Shown here piece by piece: positions 14,266 to 21,647 of a stretch of 26,561 bases of DNA. This DNA is from REEB426 sp964551975. Lineage in GTDB: Bacteria > Actinomycetota > Actinomycetes > S36-B12. The notes under the pieces were generated by a model. That model was not told where the DNA came from. It was given only the letters and a program-made list of their open reading frames with translations, and made no database searches. Position numbers and translations under genes: made by a program. Within the stretch, counting starts at the first letter, position 1; each line of letters starts with the position of its first letter. The stretch is from assembly GCA_964551975.1 (NCBI GenBank), contig CAZKFI010000032.1, positions 1 through 26,561 of the forward strand. The letters are read 5' to 3'.

Positions 14266-15069
14266 ATGCGTCAAGGCTTTGCCGATACACCCTTTGGGCA
14301 GGTCTATTACAGGGAAGACGGTGACGGCCCACCACTGCTTCTGTTGCACCAGACACCCCGATCCGCAGATGAGTTTGCCGACGTACAACCACTGCTCGCC
14401 CGGGACCGTCGAGCTATCGCCATGGACATGGTGGGTTTTGGTCTCAGCCCCCGGCTCCCTGCACCGCAGACCATCGAAACCATGGCGACCGGTGGCCTGG
14501 CACTCATGGACGCTCTGGGCATCGATGAATTCGCAGTCCTCGGTCACCACACTGGTGGAGCAGTTGCTCTGGAGATCGCAGCGAGCGCACCTGCGCGTGT
14601 CACACACCTGATCGCATCCAATGCCCCGTGGACCGATGCCCAGTTTCGTGTTGATCACGCTGACGGATCCGGTGTCGATGCGGCGCAACGCTCCGACGAC
14701 GGCGCACATCTGCTCGAACTCTGGGGTTTTCGGGCTCAGTTCTATCCGGTGAACCGTCCAGACATCCTGGATCGCTTTATCCGAGACGCGCTGGCTCCTG
14801 GACTGGATCCCGTTGAGGGTCACCGGGCCTGCGCTCGTTACGTGATCGAAGAGCGCATCGGGCTGATCACCGCTCCTGTGTTACTCATCGGCGCAGAGCA
14901 GGATCCCTTCGCGATGCCGCACCTGCCGCACCTGCGGGACGGCTTGACGCAGGCTCGCGCTGTGGAGACCGCGATCATTCCCGGAGGCATGATCCCCCTC
15001 ATGGAGCAGTGCCCAGAGGCTGTTGCCGATGCGGTGGCGACATTCCTGGCACGCCATTCCCACGCGTAG
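14266..15069 (+). CDS. Alpha/beta-fold hydrolase homologue with altered catalytic triad
   Basis: 267-residue alpha/beta hydrolase-fold protein with the normal scaffold (LLLLHQTPRSADEF, IAMDMVGFGLSP). The nucleophile elbow reads GHHTG: His95 replaces the Ser of GxSxG. The position of the catalytic His, normally GGHxP, reads GGMIP, with Met242. The acid D213 (GAEQDPFA) remains. A classical Ser-His-Asp triad is therefore absent. The HQTPRS plus GxHTG combination appears to me to be a recurring subfamily pattern rather than a local mutation, but I cannot verify that here. ATG 14266 is the best start by homology; ATGs at 14194 and 14233 lie in the same frame. It diverges from the MDR gene. Cytoplasmic; function unknown. 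Confidence 0.8.
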   Translation: MRQGFADTPFGQVYYREDGDGPPLLLLHQTPRSADEFADVQPLLARDRRAIAMDMVGFGLSPRLPAPQTIETMATGGLALMDALGIDEFAVLGHHTGGAVALEIAASAPARVTHLIASNAPWTDAQFRVDHADGSGVDAAQRSDDGAHLLELWGFRAQFYPVNRPDILDRFIRDALAPGLDPVEGHRACARYVIEERIGLITAPVLLIGAEQDPFAMPHLPHLRDGLTQARAVETAIIPGGMIPLMEQCPEAVADAVATFLARHSHA

Positions 15070-15098
15070 TCCTGAGCACGCCTGGCGAGCCGATCAGT

Positions 15099-15120
15099 TT
15101 CACAGCGTGTTCACAGGTTC
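15099..15120. promoter_or_regulatory. 11-bp-spaced direct repeat (TTCACAG x2), candidate response-regulator site
   Basis: TTCACAG occurs at 15099-15105 and again at 15110-15116, exactly 11 bp apart, one DNA helical turn. OmpR-family regulators bind as head-to-tail dimers on such direct repeats. The site is about 108 bp upstream of the repeat-protein gene and the OmpR-type regulator is the next gene on, so self or local control is plausible. The evidence is spacing and context only. Confidence 0.4.
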
Positions 15121-15223
15121 GACCCATGAGGTTGCCAGCCTGGTCGGCCATCGTTCCTACTGACGGATTGACGCCAGTGACCAGGGGCACCACCGATGCT
15201 CCTGGCTGAGGGAAGGAATACCG

Positions 15224-15709
15224 ATGAAGCACTCACGAATCATGCGCGCGACGATGGCCGCTGCAGCAATTGCTCTCGTTGCCGTCGCCGGTGCTGGAGC
15301 AGCCCAGGCTGCCCCCGGCGGAGGCGGTCGAGGCGAACTGCGAGCACTAGTCCAGGCCGGCACCATCACCATGGAGCAGGCACGTGCGGTGGGCGAGGCA
15401 ATGCGAGAGGCCTGCCACGAGGCCAAGGAGCAGGCTGTCGATCAGGCCTTGGCGGCGCTCACCGCCGAGGGCACGTTGACTGCGGCGCAAGCCGCGGCGG
15501 TGGAGGCAGATCCGCGTGGGCTCATTGACCTCGTCGCCGACGGCACCATCAGCGTCGAGCAGCTCAAAGCCATCCGAGCCGAGTTCAAGGAATACAAGAA
15601 CACCGATGTTCGCTCCACCGTGGTCAACGGCCTGGTTGCCGACGGCACGTTGACCGCCACCCAGGGTCAGGCCGTGTTGGCGGCCCTGCCGGAAAAGGCT
15701 GGTCGCTGA
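15224..15709 (+). CDS. Secreted protein with four 15-residue G-T-x-T repeats
   Basis: 161-residue exported protein. The signal peptide (about 1-29) has a basic start, a long Ala/Val core and an AQA-A cleavage region. The mature part contains four copies of a unit with pattern L-V-x-x-G-T-L-T-x-x-Q-A-x-A-V, at about 42-56, 79-93, 103-117 and 137-151, separated by charged helical stretches. One cysteine (C64). Such units look like short helix-turn-helix elements seen in small secreted proteins of Gram-positive bacteria (compare DUF2680/YckD-like proteins). No enzymatic motif is seen. The ribosome-binding site GGGAAGGA lies upstream. It precedes an OmpR-type two-component system, so it may be its target or a periplasmic accessory sensor. 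Confidence 0.85.
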   Translation: MKHSRIMRATMAAAAIALVAVAGAGAAQAAPGGGGRGELRALVQAGTITMEQARAVGEAMREACHEAKEQAVDQALAALTAEGTLTAAQAAAVEADPRGLIDLVADGTISVEQLKAIRAEFKEYKNTDVRSTVVNGLVADGTLTATQGQAVLAALPEKAGR

Positions 15710-15729
15710 GATAAGCACTGAAACACGAT

Positions 15730-15763
15730 GGCTGTGGGGCGGTGACAGCACCGCCCCACAGCC
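15730..15763. terminator. Strong hairpin between the repeat-protein gene and the response regulator
   Basis: A perfect 15-bp inverted repeat with the 4-nt loop ACAG starts 20 bp after the repeat-protein stop. The stem is GC-rich (GGCTGTGGGGCGGTG and its complement). There is no U-tract, as is common in actinobacterial terminators. It probably separates the repeat-protein transcript from the two-component genes, fully or partly. Confidence 0.7.
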
Positions 15764-15815
15764 ACCTGCTTAGGCTCACGCCAGCAGCTTCATTCCGTGT
15801 GTTCCGGGAGGTCTC

Positions 15816-16484
15816 ATGGCGCCACTGATCCTGGTCGTCGATGACGAGCCGGCCGTGAACGACCTCATCTGCGACGCAATGCGCCTTGCCGGCTACCGCA
15901 CATCAAGTGCTGCCGACGGCTTCCTTGCCCTGCAGTTCCTCCGCTCCACCACCGCGGACCTCGTCATCCTTGATGTGAATATGCCGCGCATTGACGGCTT
16001 CGAGACGCTGCAGCGCATGCGAGACGCTGGGGACCATACGCCCGTCATCGTGCTGACAGCACGTCAAGAACGCGACGACACACGTACCGGCTTTGCGGCC
16101 GGCGCCGATGACTTTGTTCATAAGCCATTCAGCATCGAAGAGCTGGTCTGGCGCGTGCGCGCCGTGCTCCGACGCACCGCGCCTGATGCCGAGGACACCT
16201 CCTATGTGGTTGGCAGCGTTCGTCTCGACCCAGCACGTCATGAGGTCACGGTCTCCGGAGCGCCTGTCGAGTTGTCCAGTACCGAGTTCCGGCTGCTGGA
16301 GGTTTTCATGGAAAACCGCGGGCTGGTGCTCGGAAAGGAGCGCCTCCTTGATCGGGTCTGGGGTGGTGCCGCCGAACCGAATGTGGTCGAAACCTACGTC
16401 TCCTACCTCAGGCGCAAGCTTGGGGATGCGATCACGATCCGGACGGTACGTGGCGTGGGGTATCAACTGCAGGAGGGTGCATGA
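15816..16484 (+). CDS. OmpR-family response regulator
   Basis: 222 residues. The receiver domain (about 4-115) has acidic pocket D9/D10, phospho-acceptor D53 (ILDVNMPRIDG), T81 and K103 (HKPF), all intact. The C-terminal winged-helix DNA-binding domain (about 130-220) shows SSTEFRLLEVFMENRGLVLGKERLLDRVWG and VVETYVSYLRRKLG, with RTVRGVGYQL at the end. The ribosome-binding site GGGAGG lies upstream. The stop overlaps the kinase start (ATGA), so the pair is translationally coupled. Closest in style to actinobacterial TrcR/PrrA-type regulators. It should bind direct repeats spaced by about one helical turn; one such repeat lies at 15099-15116. Confidence 0.95.
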   Translation: MAPLILVVDDEPAVNDLICDAMRLAGYRTSSAADGFLALQFLRSTTADLVILDVNMPRIDGFETLQRMRDAGDHTPVIVLTARQERDDTRTGFAAGADDFVHKPFSIEELVWRVRAVLRRTAPDAEDTSYVVGSVRLDPARHEVTVSGAPVELSSTEFRLLEVFMENRGLVLGKERLLDRVWGGAAEPNVVETYVSYLRRKLGDAITIRTVRGVGYQLQEGA

Positions 16485-17851
16485 GCCTTCGCTCCCGCAT
16501 CACTGCGGTCACGGTGGTTCTGGTGATCCTGGCGGCCGGGCTCATCGCCGTATTCGCCTACTCAACTGCCAAGCGCATCCAGTTCGAAACACTCGATGCC
16601 GGACTCCTGGCCGCATCTGGTCAGGTGAGCCCGCGCGCCTTGGAACGCGGCGGTAGTCGACTGCCGCTGAGCACGTACCAGCCCTACGCGATCGCACTGC
16701 TACGTCCACAGGATGACACCGCCACCATGCTGCTACCGGCCGGCTCTGTCGACGCTCCCCTGGGGTTCCCGACAATCACCCGCGCCGACGCCCAAGCACG
16801 GGTAGACACCTTCAGCATGCTGCCCGGCGAGCCGGCCTACCGTGCCATCATTCGGCCCTCAGGGCCGCGACGCGCGCTGCTCATCGTCGCCGCGCCGATC
16901 GCCGAGATTGAGTCGGGACTGCGACAACTGGCAATCGGGTTGGTGCTGGCGGTCGCGGCCACGGCAGCCCTCGGTGGTCTCGTTGCCTGGTTGATCGTGC
17001 GACGCTTTTTCCGACCCGTAGATGCCATGGTGCAGGCGGCAAGTGACATCGCCGCGGGGGACGTGAACCTGCGAGTACCGCAGGCATCGGCCGGTACCGA
17101 ACTTGGCGAACTCTCCCAGGCACTCAACGGCATGATCGAGTCCTTGACGACATCCCTCACTGCGGTTGCAGATTCCGAACGCCGGCTGCGTACCTTTGTC
17201 TCAGATGCCTCGCACGAAATTCGAACGCCCTTGACGGCCATTCGCGGCTATATCGACTTACTGCAGGTGGAACGCACTCACCCCAGCGATCTGGAGCGTC
17301 GAGCATTGGATCGCCTCACCTCGGAAAGCCGACGGCTAGAAGGCCTGGTAAACCAATTGCTGCTCCTGGACCGCATCGACGAGCAGGTGCAGGAGCTGGA
17401 GGAGTTCGATCTAGAGCCGCTGGTTCGCGAGTACTGCTCGGATCTGGACCTCGTCGAATCACGTCCCGTTACCTTGGACCTCCAGCCCTGTGTGATTCGC
17501 GGGGTCGAGCATCAGTGGCGGCAGGTTCTGGCCAACCTGATACAGAATCTGCAACGACATACCCCCGCGGGCTCACCCGTATCGGTCCGCCTACGCCACA
17601 TCGTTGAGTCTCACCAAAGCGTTGGCGTTCTGGAGATCGACGATGCTGGGCCGGGGATCCCACCCGAACGACGGCTCTACGCAACGCAGCGATTCACGCG
17701 CTTGGATCCATCGCGGTCAAAACTCACCGGAGGGTTCGGCCTCGGTATGAGCATCATCAGCGCAGTTGTTGAACGACATGGCGGCACGGTCGAGCTGTCC
17801 GACAGTCCCTTGGGCGGCCTACGGGTGCGGATCAGTGTTCCGGCTTCGTAG
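16481..17851 (+). CDS. Membrane sensor histidine kinase (HAMP-HisKA-HATPase)
   Basis: 456 residues. There are two membrane segments (about 8-27 and 150-173) bracketing an extracytoplasmic sensor loop of about 120 residues. A HAMP domain (about 174-228), HisKA with H245 in SDASHEIRTPLTAIRGY, and an HATPase domain follow. Its motifs are an N box NLIQNLQRHT (N355), G1 DDAGPGIP and G2 GGFGLGMSI. The N box carries Leu where NAxxHT is usual, but the metal-binding Asn is kept, so kinase activity is expected. It overlaps the regulator by 4 bp and the next gene, an exported hydrolase, by about 17 bp. The stimulus is unknown; an envelope signal linked to the secreted neighbours is plausible. Confidence 0.94.
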   Translation: MSLRSRITAVTVVLVILAAGLIAVFAYSTAKRIQFETLDAGLLAASGQVSPRALERGGSRLPLSTYQPYAIALLRPQDDTATMLLPAGSVDAPLGFPTITRADAQARVDTFSMLPGEPAYRAIIRPSGPRRALLIVAAPIAEIESGLRQLAIGLVLAVAATAALGGLVAWLIVRRFFRPVDAMVQAASDIAAGDVNLRVPQASAGTELGELSQALNGMIESLTTSLTAVADSERRLRTFVSDASHEIRTPLTAIRGYIDLLQVERTHPSDLERRALDRLTSESRRLEGLVNQLLLLDRIDEQVQELEEFDLEPLVREYCSDLDLVESRPVTLDLQPCVIRGVEHQWRQVLANLIQNLQRHTPAGSPVSVRLRHIVESHQSVGVLEIDDAGPGIPPERRLYATQRFTRLDPSRSKLTGGFGLGMSIISAVVERHGGTVELSDSPLGGLRVRISVPAS

Positions 17852-18800
17852 CCGGCCAGGTGGGCGCCGGTACAGCCTGATCGGCCTGCTGGCCCTGCTG
17901 GTCACTGTGGCGCCACTGTCAGCTGATATTGCGCTGCTCGCACCACCTTCGTTCGCCCAGCCGTGGCAGCAGGTCAAGCTCTTGCCGAAGACCGTTGAGG
18001 CTGCCGGCGTCAGCACCAGCTATGCCGAACTAGGCGATGGCTCACCCCTGCTCATGCTCAATGGAACAGCCTCACCCATGTCGGAGTGGGATCCGGCACT
18101 GCTCGGTGCACTTGCCACGAATCATCGCGTGATCGTTGTCGACTACCCAGGCCTTGGTGGGTCAGCGGCATTTCCTGGCGAGTGGACCTTTGACAAAGCG
18201 GCCGACTGGACCGCCGCGTTGCTTGATGTGGTCGCACCCGGTGAGCCGGTAAATGTGTTCGGTTGGTCGATGGGTGGATTCATCGCCCAGCGTCTGGCAA
18301 CTCTGCACCCGAACAAGGTCGACCACCTGATCCTGGCTGCAACCAATCCAGGTGGTGAACAGGCTGTCCTTGGGCCGCCATGGGTGCAAGCAGCCGATAG
18401 TTCCGGGACGCTCCGGGACTACCTGCGCAGCAACTATCCCGCCGACAAGCGTGCCCTGGGTCGCGCATTCATCGCACGACTGGACGCCGCAACTGCATCG
18501 GGGGCCTATCCAGCGAGCGAGATTCCAGCAAACACCCTGCAGGCCATGGTGGCTGCGGAGGACCCCTGGCTGCGCAGTTCCGAGAATTGGGATGCCCTGC
18601 CCCAAGTGGCTGCGCCGACCCTTGTGGTGACCGGGGTCGATGACCGCATCACCCCGGTGGTCAACAGTCAGCGCATCGCTCGACGCATACCTGGGGCACG
18701 GTTGGTCGTAGTGCCCGGCGCAGGGCACTCCTTCCTCTTCCAACGCCCCAAGGCAACAGGTGACCTCATCACTGGCTTCCTTGGACGCGCGACTGGGTGA
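17835..18800 (+). CDS. Exported or membrane-anchored alpha/beta hydrolase
   Basis: 321 residues from GTG 17835, which overlaps the kinase end by 17 bp. The N-terminus has basic residues, a twin Arg (RRYSLIG, residues 11-17) and a hydrophobic stretch to about 38, ending near SFAQP, so it looks like a signal peptide or anchor. The alpha/beta hydrolase domain has nucleophile S145 (GWSMGG), acid D270 (GVDDRITP) and H298 (GAGHSF), a complete triad. Relatives are esterases or lipases. The frame is open further upstream inside the kinase gene (ATG 17766), but that would remove the clean signal sequence from the N-terminus. Its coupling to the two-component genes suggests an envelope role. Confidence 0.85.
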   Translation: MFRLRSRPGGRRYSLIGLLALLVTVAPLSADIALLAPPSFAQPWQQVKLLPKTVEAAGVSTSYAELGDGSPLLMLNGTASPMSEWDPALLGALATNHRVIVVDYPGLGGSAAFPGEWTFDKAADWTAALLDVVAPGEPVNVFGWSMGGFIAQRLATLHPNKVDHLILAATNPGGEQAVLGPPWVQAADSSGTLRDYLRSNYPADKRALGRAFIARLDAATASGAYPASEIPANTLQAMVAAEDPWLRSSENWDALPQVAAPTLVVTGVDDRITPVVNSQRIARRIPGARLVVVPGAGHSFLFQRPKATGDLITGFLGRATG

Positions 18801-18807
18801 TGCTCTC

Positions 18808-19440
18808 CTAATTGGGAAGCGAATTAATTGCGTGCCCGAGGATCACCACTGCTGAGAACGTTGAGACCGTCGACTGCAGCATGAAGAGGAGCTTCGTGCG
18901 GTGTCGCAGTGGCATGGTGTCCGTCGGACTGAACGCCAGGAGATTTGTGAACGATACGTAGATGTAATCCATCATCGTGGGGACCCAGGTGCTGTCCGGA
19001 ATCGCCTGTTGCGGGAACAGGAAGTCAGGTGCCTCGTTTCCGCCGGCTGCTCTGATCGCCGGGTCTGCGGCATCCAGCCACCAATAAATCACGCCGAAAC
19101 TCAGCAGGTTTCCACCCAAGACGATGAACCCGGCAATCAGCAGGCCGATCGGTGCCTCGGAGGAATTGCGCATCACCGCAAGCAGCAGGGTGAGGGCGTT
19201 GAAAACTGTCACTCCGATCAACAGACACAGGTATGCCTGCATGGACCAGCGAAATGAGCGCGTGAGCCGACCCTTACGTGAGCCAATGATCCACACGATC
19301 GGCAAACCCAGCAGCAGAACGATGGGAACCGTGCCCCGAGGCACAATCATGATCGGCTGCGGGAGTACGAGCTGCAGAAAGGCGATCATCACCACAACAA
19401 CTGCGACCCGTGCTCGATCCCCCTCTCGCAGCACACTCAT
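18808..19440 (-). CDS. Integral membrane protein (DUF1345-like)
   Basis: 210 residues with about five membrane segments (around VVVVMIAFLQLVL, IVLLLGLPIVWII, YLCLLIGVTVFNAL, GLLIAGFIVLGGNLLSFGVIY, and VSTFSAVVILGHAI). The C-terminal part YVSFTNLLAFSPTDTMPL followed by a final hydrophobic helix resembles the DUF1345 family, where a loop-helix pair is reminiscent of an ion-channel pore. I cannot prove that relation. ATG 19440 is chosen because the protein starts cleanly there; an upstream frame to 19482 is possible. It ends 7 bp from the convergent hydrolase stop and its 5' end is 76 bp downstream of rnpB. Confidence 0.75.
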   Translation of the reverse strand: MSVLREGDRARVAVVVVMIAFLQLVLPQPIMIVPRGTVPIVLLLGLPIVWIIGSRKGRLTRSFRWSMQAYLCLLIGVTVFNALTLLLAVMRNSSEAPIGLLIAGFIVLGGNLLSFGVIYWWLDAADPAIRAAGGNEAPDFLFPQQAIPDSTWVPTMMDYIYVSFTNLLAFSPTDTMPLRHRTKLLFMLQSTVSTFSAVVILGHAINSLPN

Positions 19441-19516
19441 GGCCTGATCGTGCCACGTTGCTGCGAATGCGGTCGGGCACATGGTGCCCTGGCGTCGGAG
19501 ATCTAGGTAGAGAAGG

Positions 19517-19886
19517 GGGACGAGTCGGCCTGTAAGCCGGATTCTGTGCCCGCGCGCGGGCGGTGATCATCCATCTGCGACTGTCGTTACCGACAGCCTG
19601 GTGCGGCCTACCAGCAGACATTGAGCGGGCAGCCCGTCTGCTTGAACCGGTTTCCCGACTCACTTGGCCTTGCTCCGGGTGGGGTTTGCCGAGCCACGTC
19701 AGTCACCTGACGCGCTGGTGGTCTCTTACACCGCCGTTTCACCCTTACCAGGATTGCTCCTGGCGGTTTGCTTTCTGTGGCACTGTCCCGCGGGTTACCC
19801 CGGGTGGGCGTTACCCACCACCCTGCCCTGTGGAGTCCGGACTTTCCTCGACGCTTGCACGCCGCGATCACCCGGCCGACTCATCC
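19517..19886 (-). ncRNA. rnpB: RNase P RNA, bacterial class A
   Basis: On the minus strand the region starts with GAGTCGGCC and ends with GGCCGACTC, which pair perfectly as helix P1. The universal core is present near the 5' end as GAGGAAAGTCCGGACTCC (about 19856-19839) and the conserved 3' segment as AATCCGGCTTACAGGCCGAC. The length of about 370 nt and the ACAGAAA segment fit a class A RNase P RNA. It is the catalytic subunit that matures tRNA 5' ends with the RnpA protein. The ends are approximate (a few nt) and set by P1 and the promoter spacing. Confidence 0.95.
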
Positions 19887-19892
19887 GGGACG

Positions 19893-19923
19893 ATGTTACG
19901 CCGCCCGAGGTAGGCGTTGCCAA
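19893..19923 (-). promoter_or_regulatory. Candidate sigma-70-type promoter of rnpB
   Basis: On the minus strand TTGGCA (19923-19918) and TAACAT (19898-19893) are separated by 19 nt (18 if TGGCAA is taken). The expected transcription start, about 7 nt after the -10 box, falls at 19886, exactly where the RNase P P1 helix begins. Confidence 0.55.
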
Positions 19924-19938
19924 CGTACTGTGTGATGT

Positions 19939-20415
19939 GTGGGATCCCCGGCATACGACCGTACCTGGGGCACCTTCGTGGGTGCGGTCACCCGAGTCCA
20001 CCGCGTTGTGCATCGCGCAACGGGTGGCCGCCTTGAGATCCGGTTACCCGGGGGTGGCCGAGGAGTCTGGATCACCACCCTTGGTCGCCGCAGTGGTCAG
20101 TGGCGTCGCACTCCCCTCCTATCCATCCAGGACACATCCATCCAGGACACACAGGAACCTGGCGTGTGGATCATCGCCGGATCCAACGGTGGGCAGGAGC
20201 GTCTACCCGGGTGGGTCTACAACGTGCAGGCAAATCAAATCGGCAAACTCGAAGTGGCTCGACATACCTGGCCGGTGAGGTTCGAAGAAGTGCATGGTGC
20301 TGATCGTGAACGCTGCTATGCGCAACTGACCCGAACCTGGCCGATGTACCGCTCCTATGAGCGCAAGGCGGAGCGCCCCATACCAGTCTTCCGGTGTGTG
20401 CCCATCGGATCGTGA
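19939..20415 (+). CDS. Deazaflavin (F420)-dependent nitroreductase-family protein, Ddn-like
   Basis: 158 residues with the DUF385/Ddn split-barrel pattern: GGRLEIRLPGGGRGVWITTLGRRSGQWRRTPLL, then WIIAGSNGGQERLPGWVYNVQANQ. These match F420H2-dependent quinone/nitro-reductases of actinobacteria. The start is GTG 19939; the segment before the barrel (about 1-30) is the usual membrane-associated helix. Residues about 62-71 are SIQDT repeated twice, caused by an exact 15-bp DNA duplication (20122-20151) in the loop between the GRRSG strand and the WIIAGSNGG strand. This is an unusual insertion compared with the family. It is divergent from rnpB and convergent with the RNase H gene. It implies that the host makes or uses cofactor F420. 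Confidence 0.88.
   Translation: MGSPAYDRTWGTFVGAVTRVHRVVHRATGGRLEIRLPGGGRGVWITTLGRRSGQWRRTPLLSIQDTSIQDTQEPGVWIIAGSNGGQERLPGWVYNVQANQIGKLEVARHTWPVRFEEVHGADRERCYAQLTRTWPMYRSYERKAERPIPVFRCVPIGS
20122..20151. repeat. Exact 15-bp tandem duplication inside the Ddn-like gene
   Basis: TCCATCCAGGACACA is present twice in direct tandem, keeping the frame and encoding SIQDT twice. It is probably a recent slippage event. Confidence 0.95.
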
Positions 20416-20432
20416 CTACTACGCCTTACCGG

Positions 20433-21647
20433 TCAGACACCATCCGGTGAGCGCAGATCACGCAGGTGGGCGCTTTCCGAGAAGCTGAACATCGAGGCAT
20501 TGCCGTCCGGGAACCAGGCCAGGGTGGTCAGCGAGCACGGTGACAGTTCCATGCGGTACAGACTGTGCAGCGGGGCATCGACGGCGAGCCCGACCAGCAA
20601 CTTGATCGGCGTCACATGCGCTACCACAAGCACGCGCTCGCCGTGATGTTGCTCAATTATGCGCCGTCGAGCACCATCTACGCGTTGACGGCAGGCGGCG
20701 AACGATTCCCCTCCCGGGGGTGCGATATCAACCGAGGCGAGCCATTCATCCATGGCTTCCGGCCATCCCTGCTGGACCTCACCGAAGGTCAGCCCATCCC
20801 AATCACCGAAGTCACACTCAGCAAGATCGTCCTCGATTCGCACCGGGAGTCCTAGCCGCTCGCCGGCGATCTCCGCGGTCTGCTGAGCACGCAGCAGCGG
20901 GGACGAAACGATCGCGCCAATGCCATCGCGTTGGGCAAGTTCGTCGGCCAGCGCATGCGCCTGGCGCATTCCCAGATCAGCTAATGGCACATCCAGGCCG
21001 CCGCGGCCACTGAAGCGCTTGGCCAAGCTGTACTCAGTGGCGCCGTGCCGTGCGAGCACCGTCACTGTTGGCGGGCCGAGATCGGTCCAGCCGATCATCC
21101 GATTCGGCGGGCGGGTGGCCTGTTCCACCACGGCCTGGGCATGTGCCTCTTCGATCGTGCCAACGACGTCGTCAGCGTCCGGCAATAACCCTGCGTGCGG
21201 ATCATCGAGGTAGCGCAGTAACGTCACCGTGTCGCCTTGAGCTGCTCGGTCCAGGGCCTGGTTCACGAGCGCATCAGCGCGCTGGTTCTGCTCACGGCCC
21301 ACCCATACATAGCTCACCTGTGCGGGCGGCAGCACCGCGCGAGCTTGCTTGGCAAGCTCGCGCATATCTGGGTGCTTGATCTGCCAACGCCCGCTCATCT
21401 GTTCAACGATCAACTTCGAATCCAGCCGCACTTCGACGGCCGCCTGAGGATCGATCAGTCGAGCCTGCTCCAAGCCGGCAATGGCTCCCCGATACTCAGC
21501 AACGTTATTGGAAGCCGTGCCCAGGAATGCGGCGGTCTCGACCAGAATCGCTCCAGTGACGCCGTCGCGAACGACAGCACCGTAGGCGGCCGGGCCGGGA
21601 TTGCCCCGGGAACCGCCATCGGCCTCCACTATGAGCTGGCGGCTCAC
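20433..21647 (-). CDS. Bifunctional RNase HI / CobC-type acid phosphatase
   Basis: 404-residue fusion. The RNase H domain (about 4-140) has the acidic residues D10 (EADGGSRGNPG), E51 (NNVAEYRG), D76 (RLDSKLI) and D125 (NQRADAL). After a linker, a histidine-phosphatase domain begins at about 193 with the phospho-His motif R200-H201-G202 (LARHGATEYS) and ends with VVAHVTPIKLL. This matches the actinobacterial fusion typified by M. tuberculosis Rv2228c, which removes RNA from RNA-DNA hybrids and has alpha-ribazole-phosphatase-like activity for cobalamin synthesis. I chose GTG 21647 because it overlaps the upstream stop as GTGA and removes a 13-residue unconserved extension. Last gene of a three-gene operon. 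Confidence 0.95.
   Translation of the reverse strand: MSRQLIVEADGGSRGNPGPAAYGAVVRDGVTGAILVETAAFLGTASNNVAEYRGAIAGLEQARLIDPQAAVEVRLDSKLIVEQMSGRWQIKHPDMRELAKQARAVLPPAQVSYVWVGREQNQRADALVNQALDRAAQGDTVTLLRYLDDPHAGLLPDADDVVGTIEEAHAQAVVEQATRPPNRMIGWTDLGPPTVTVLARHGATEYSLAKRFSGRGGLDVPLADLGMRQAHALADELAQRDGIGAIVSSPLLRAQQTAEIAGERLGLPVRIEDDLAECDFGDWDGLTFGEVQQGWPEAMDEWLASVDIAPPGGESFAACRQRVDGARRRIIEQHHGERVLVVAHVTPIKLLVGLAVDAPLHSLYRMELSPCSLTTLAWFPDGNASMFSFSESAHLRDLRSPDGV

Noticed and set aside
14140..14823. 227-residue minus-strand frame opposite the alpha/beta hydrolase
   Set aside because: No recognisable domain; it is a shadow of the hydrolase gene on the plus strand.
15168..15200. Sigma-70 promoter (TTGACG) before the repeat-protein gene
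   Set aside because: No acceptable -10 hexamer is found at 16-19 nt from it.
17469..17684. Degenerate N box making the histidine kinase inactive
   Set aside because: N355 and the G1/G2 motifs are intact; the Leu change next to the Asn is within family variation.
19563..20278. Protein-coding frames over the RNase P RNA
   Set aside because: The region is a structured RNA with P1 pairing and conserved core; the frames are chance.
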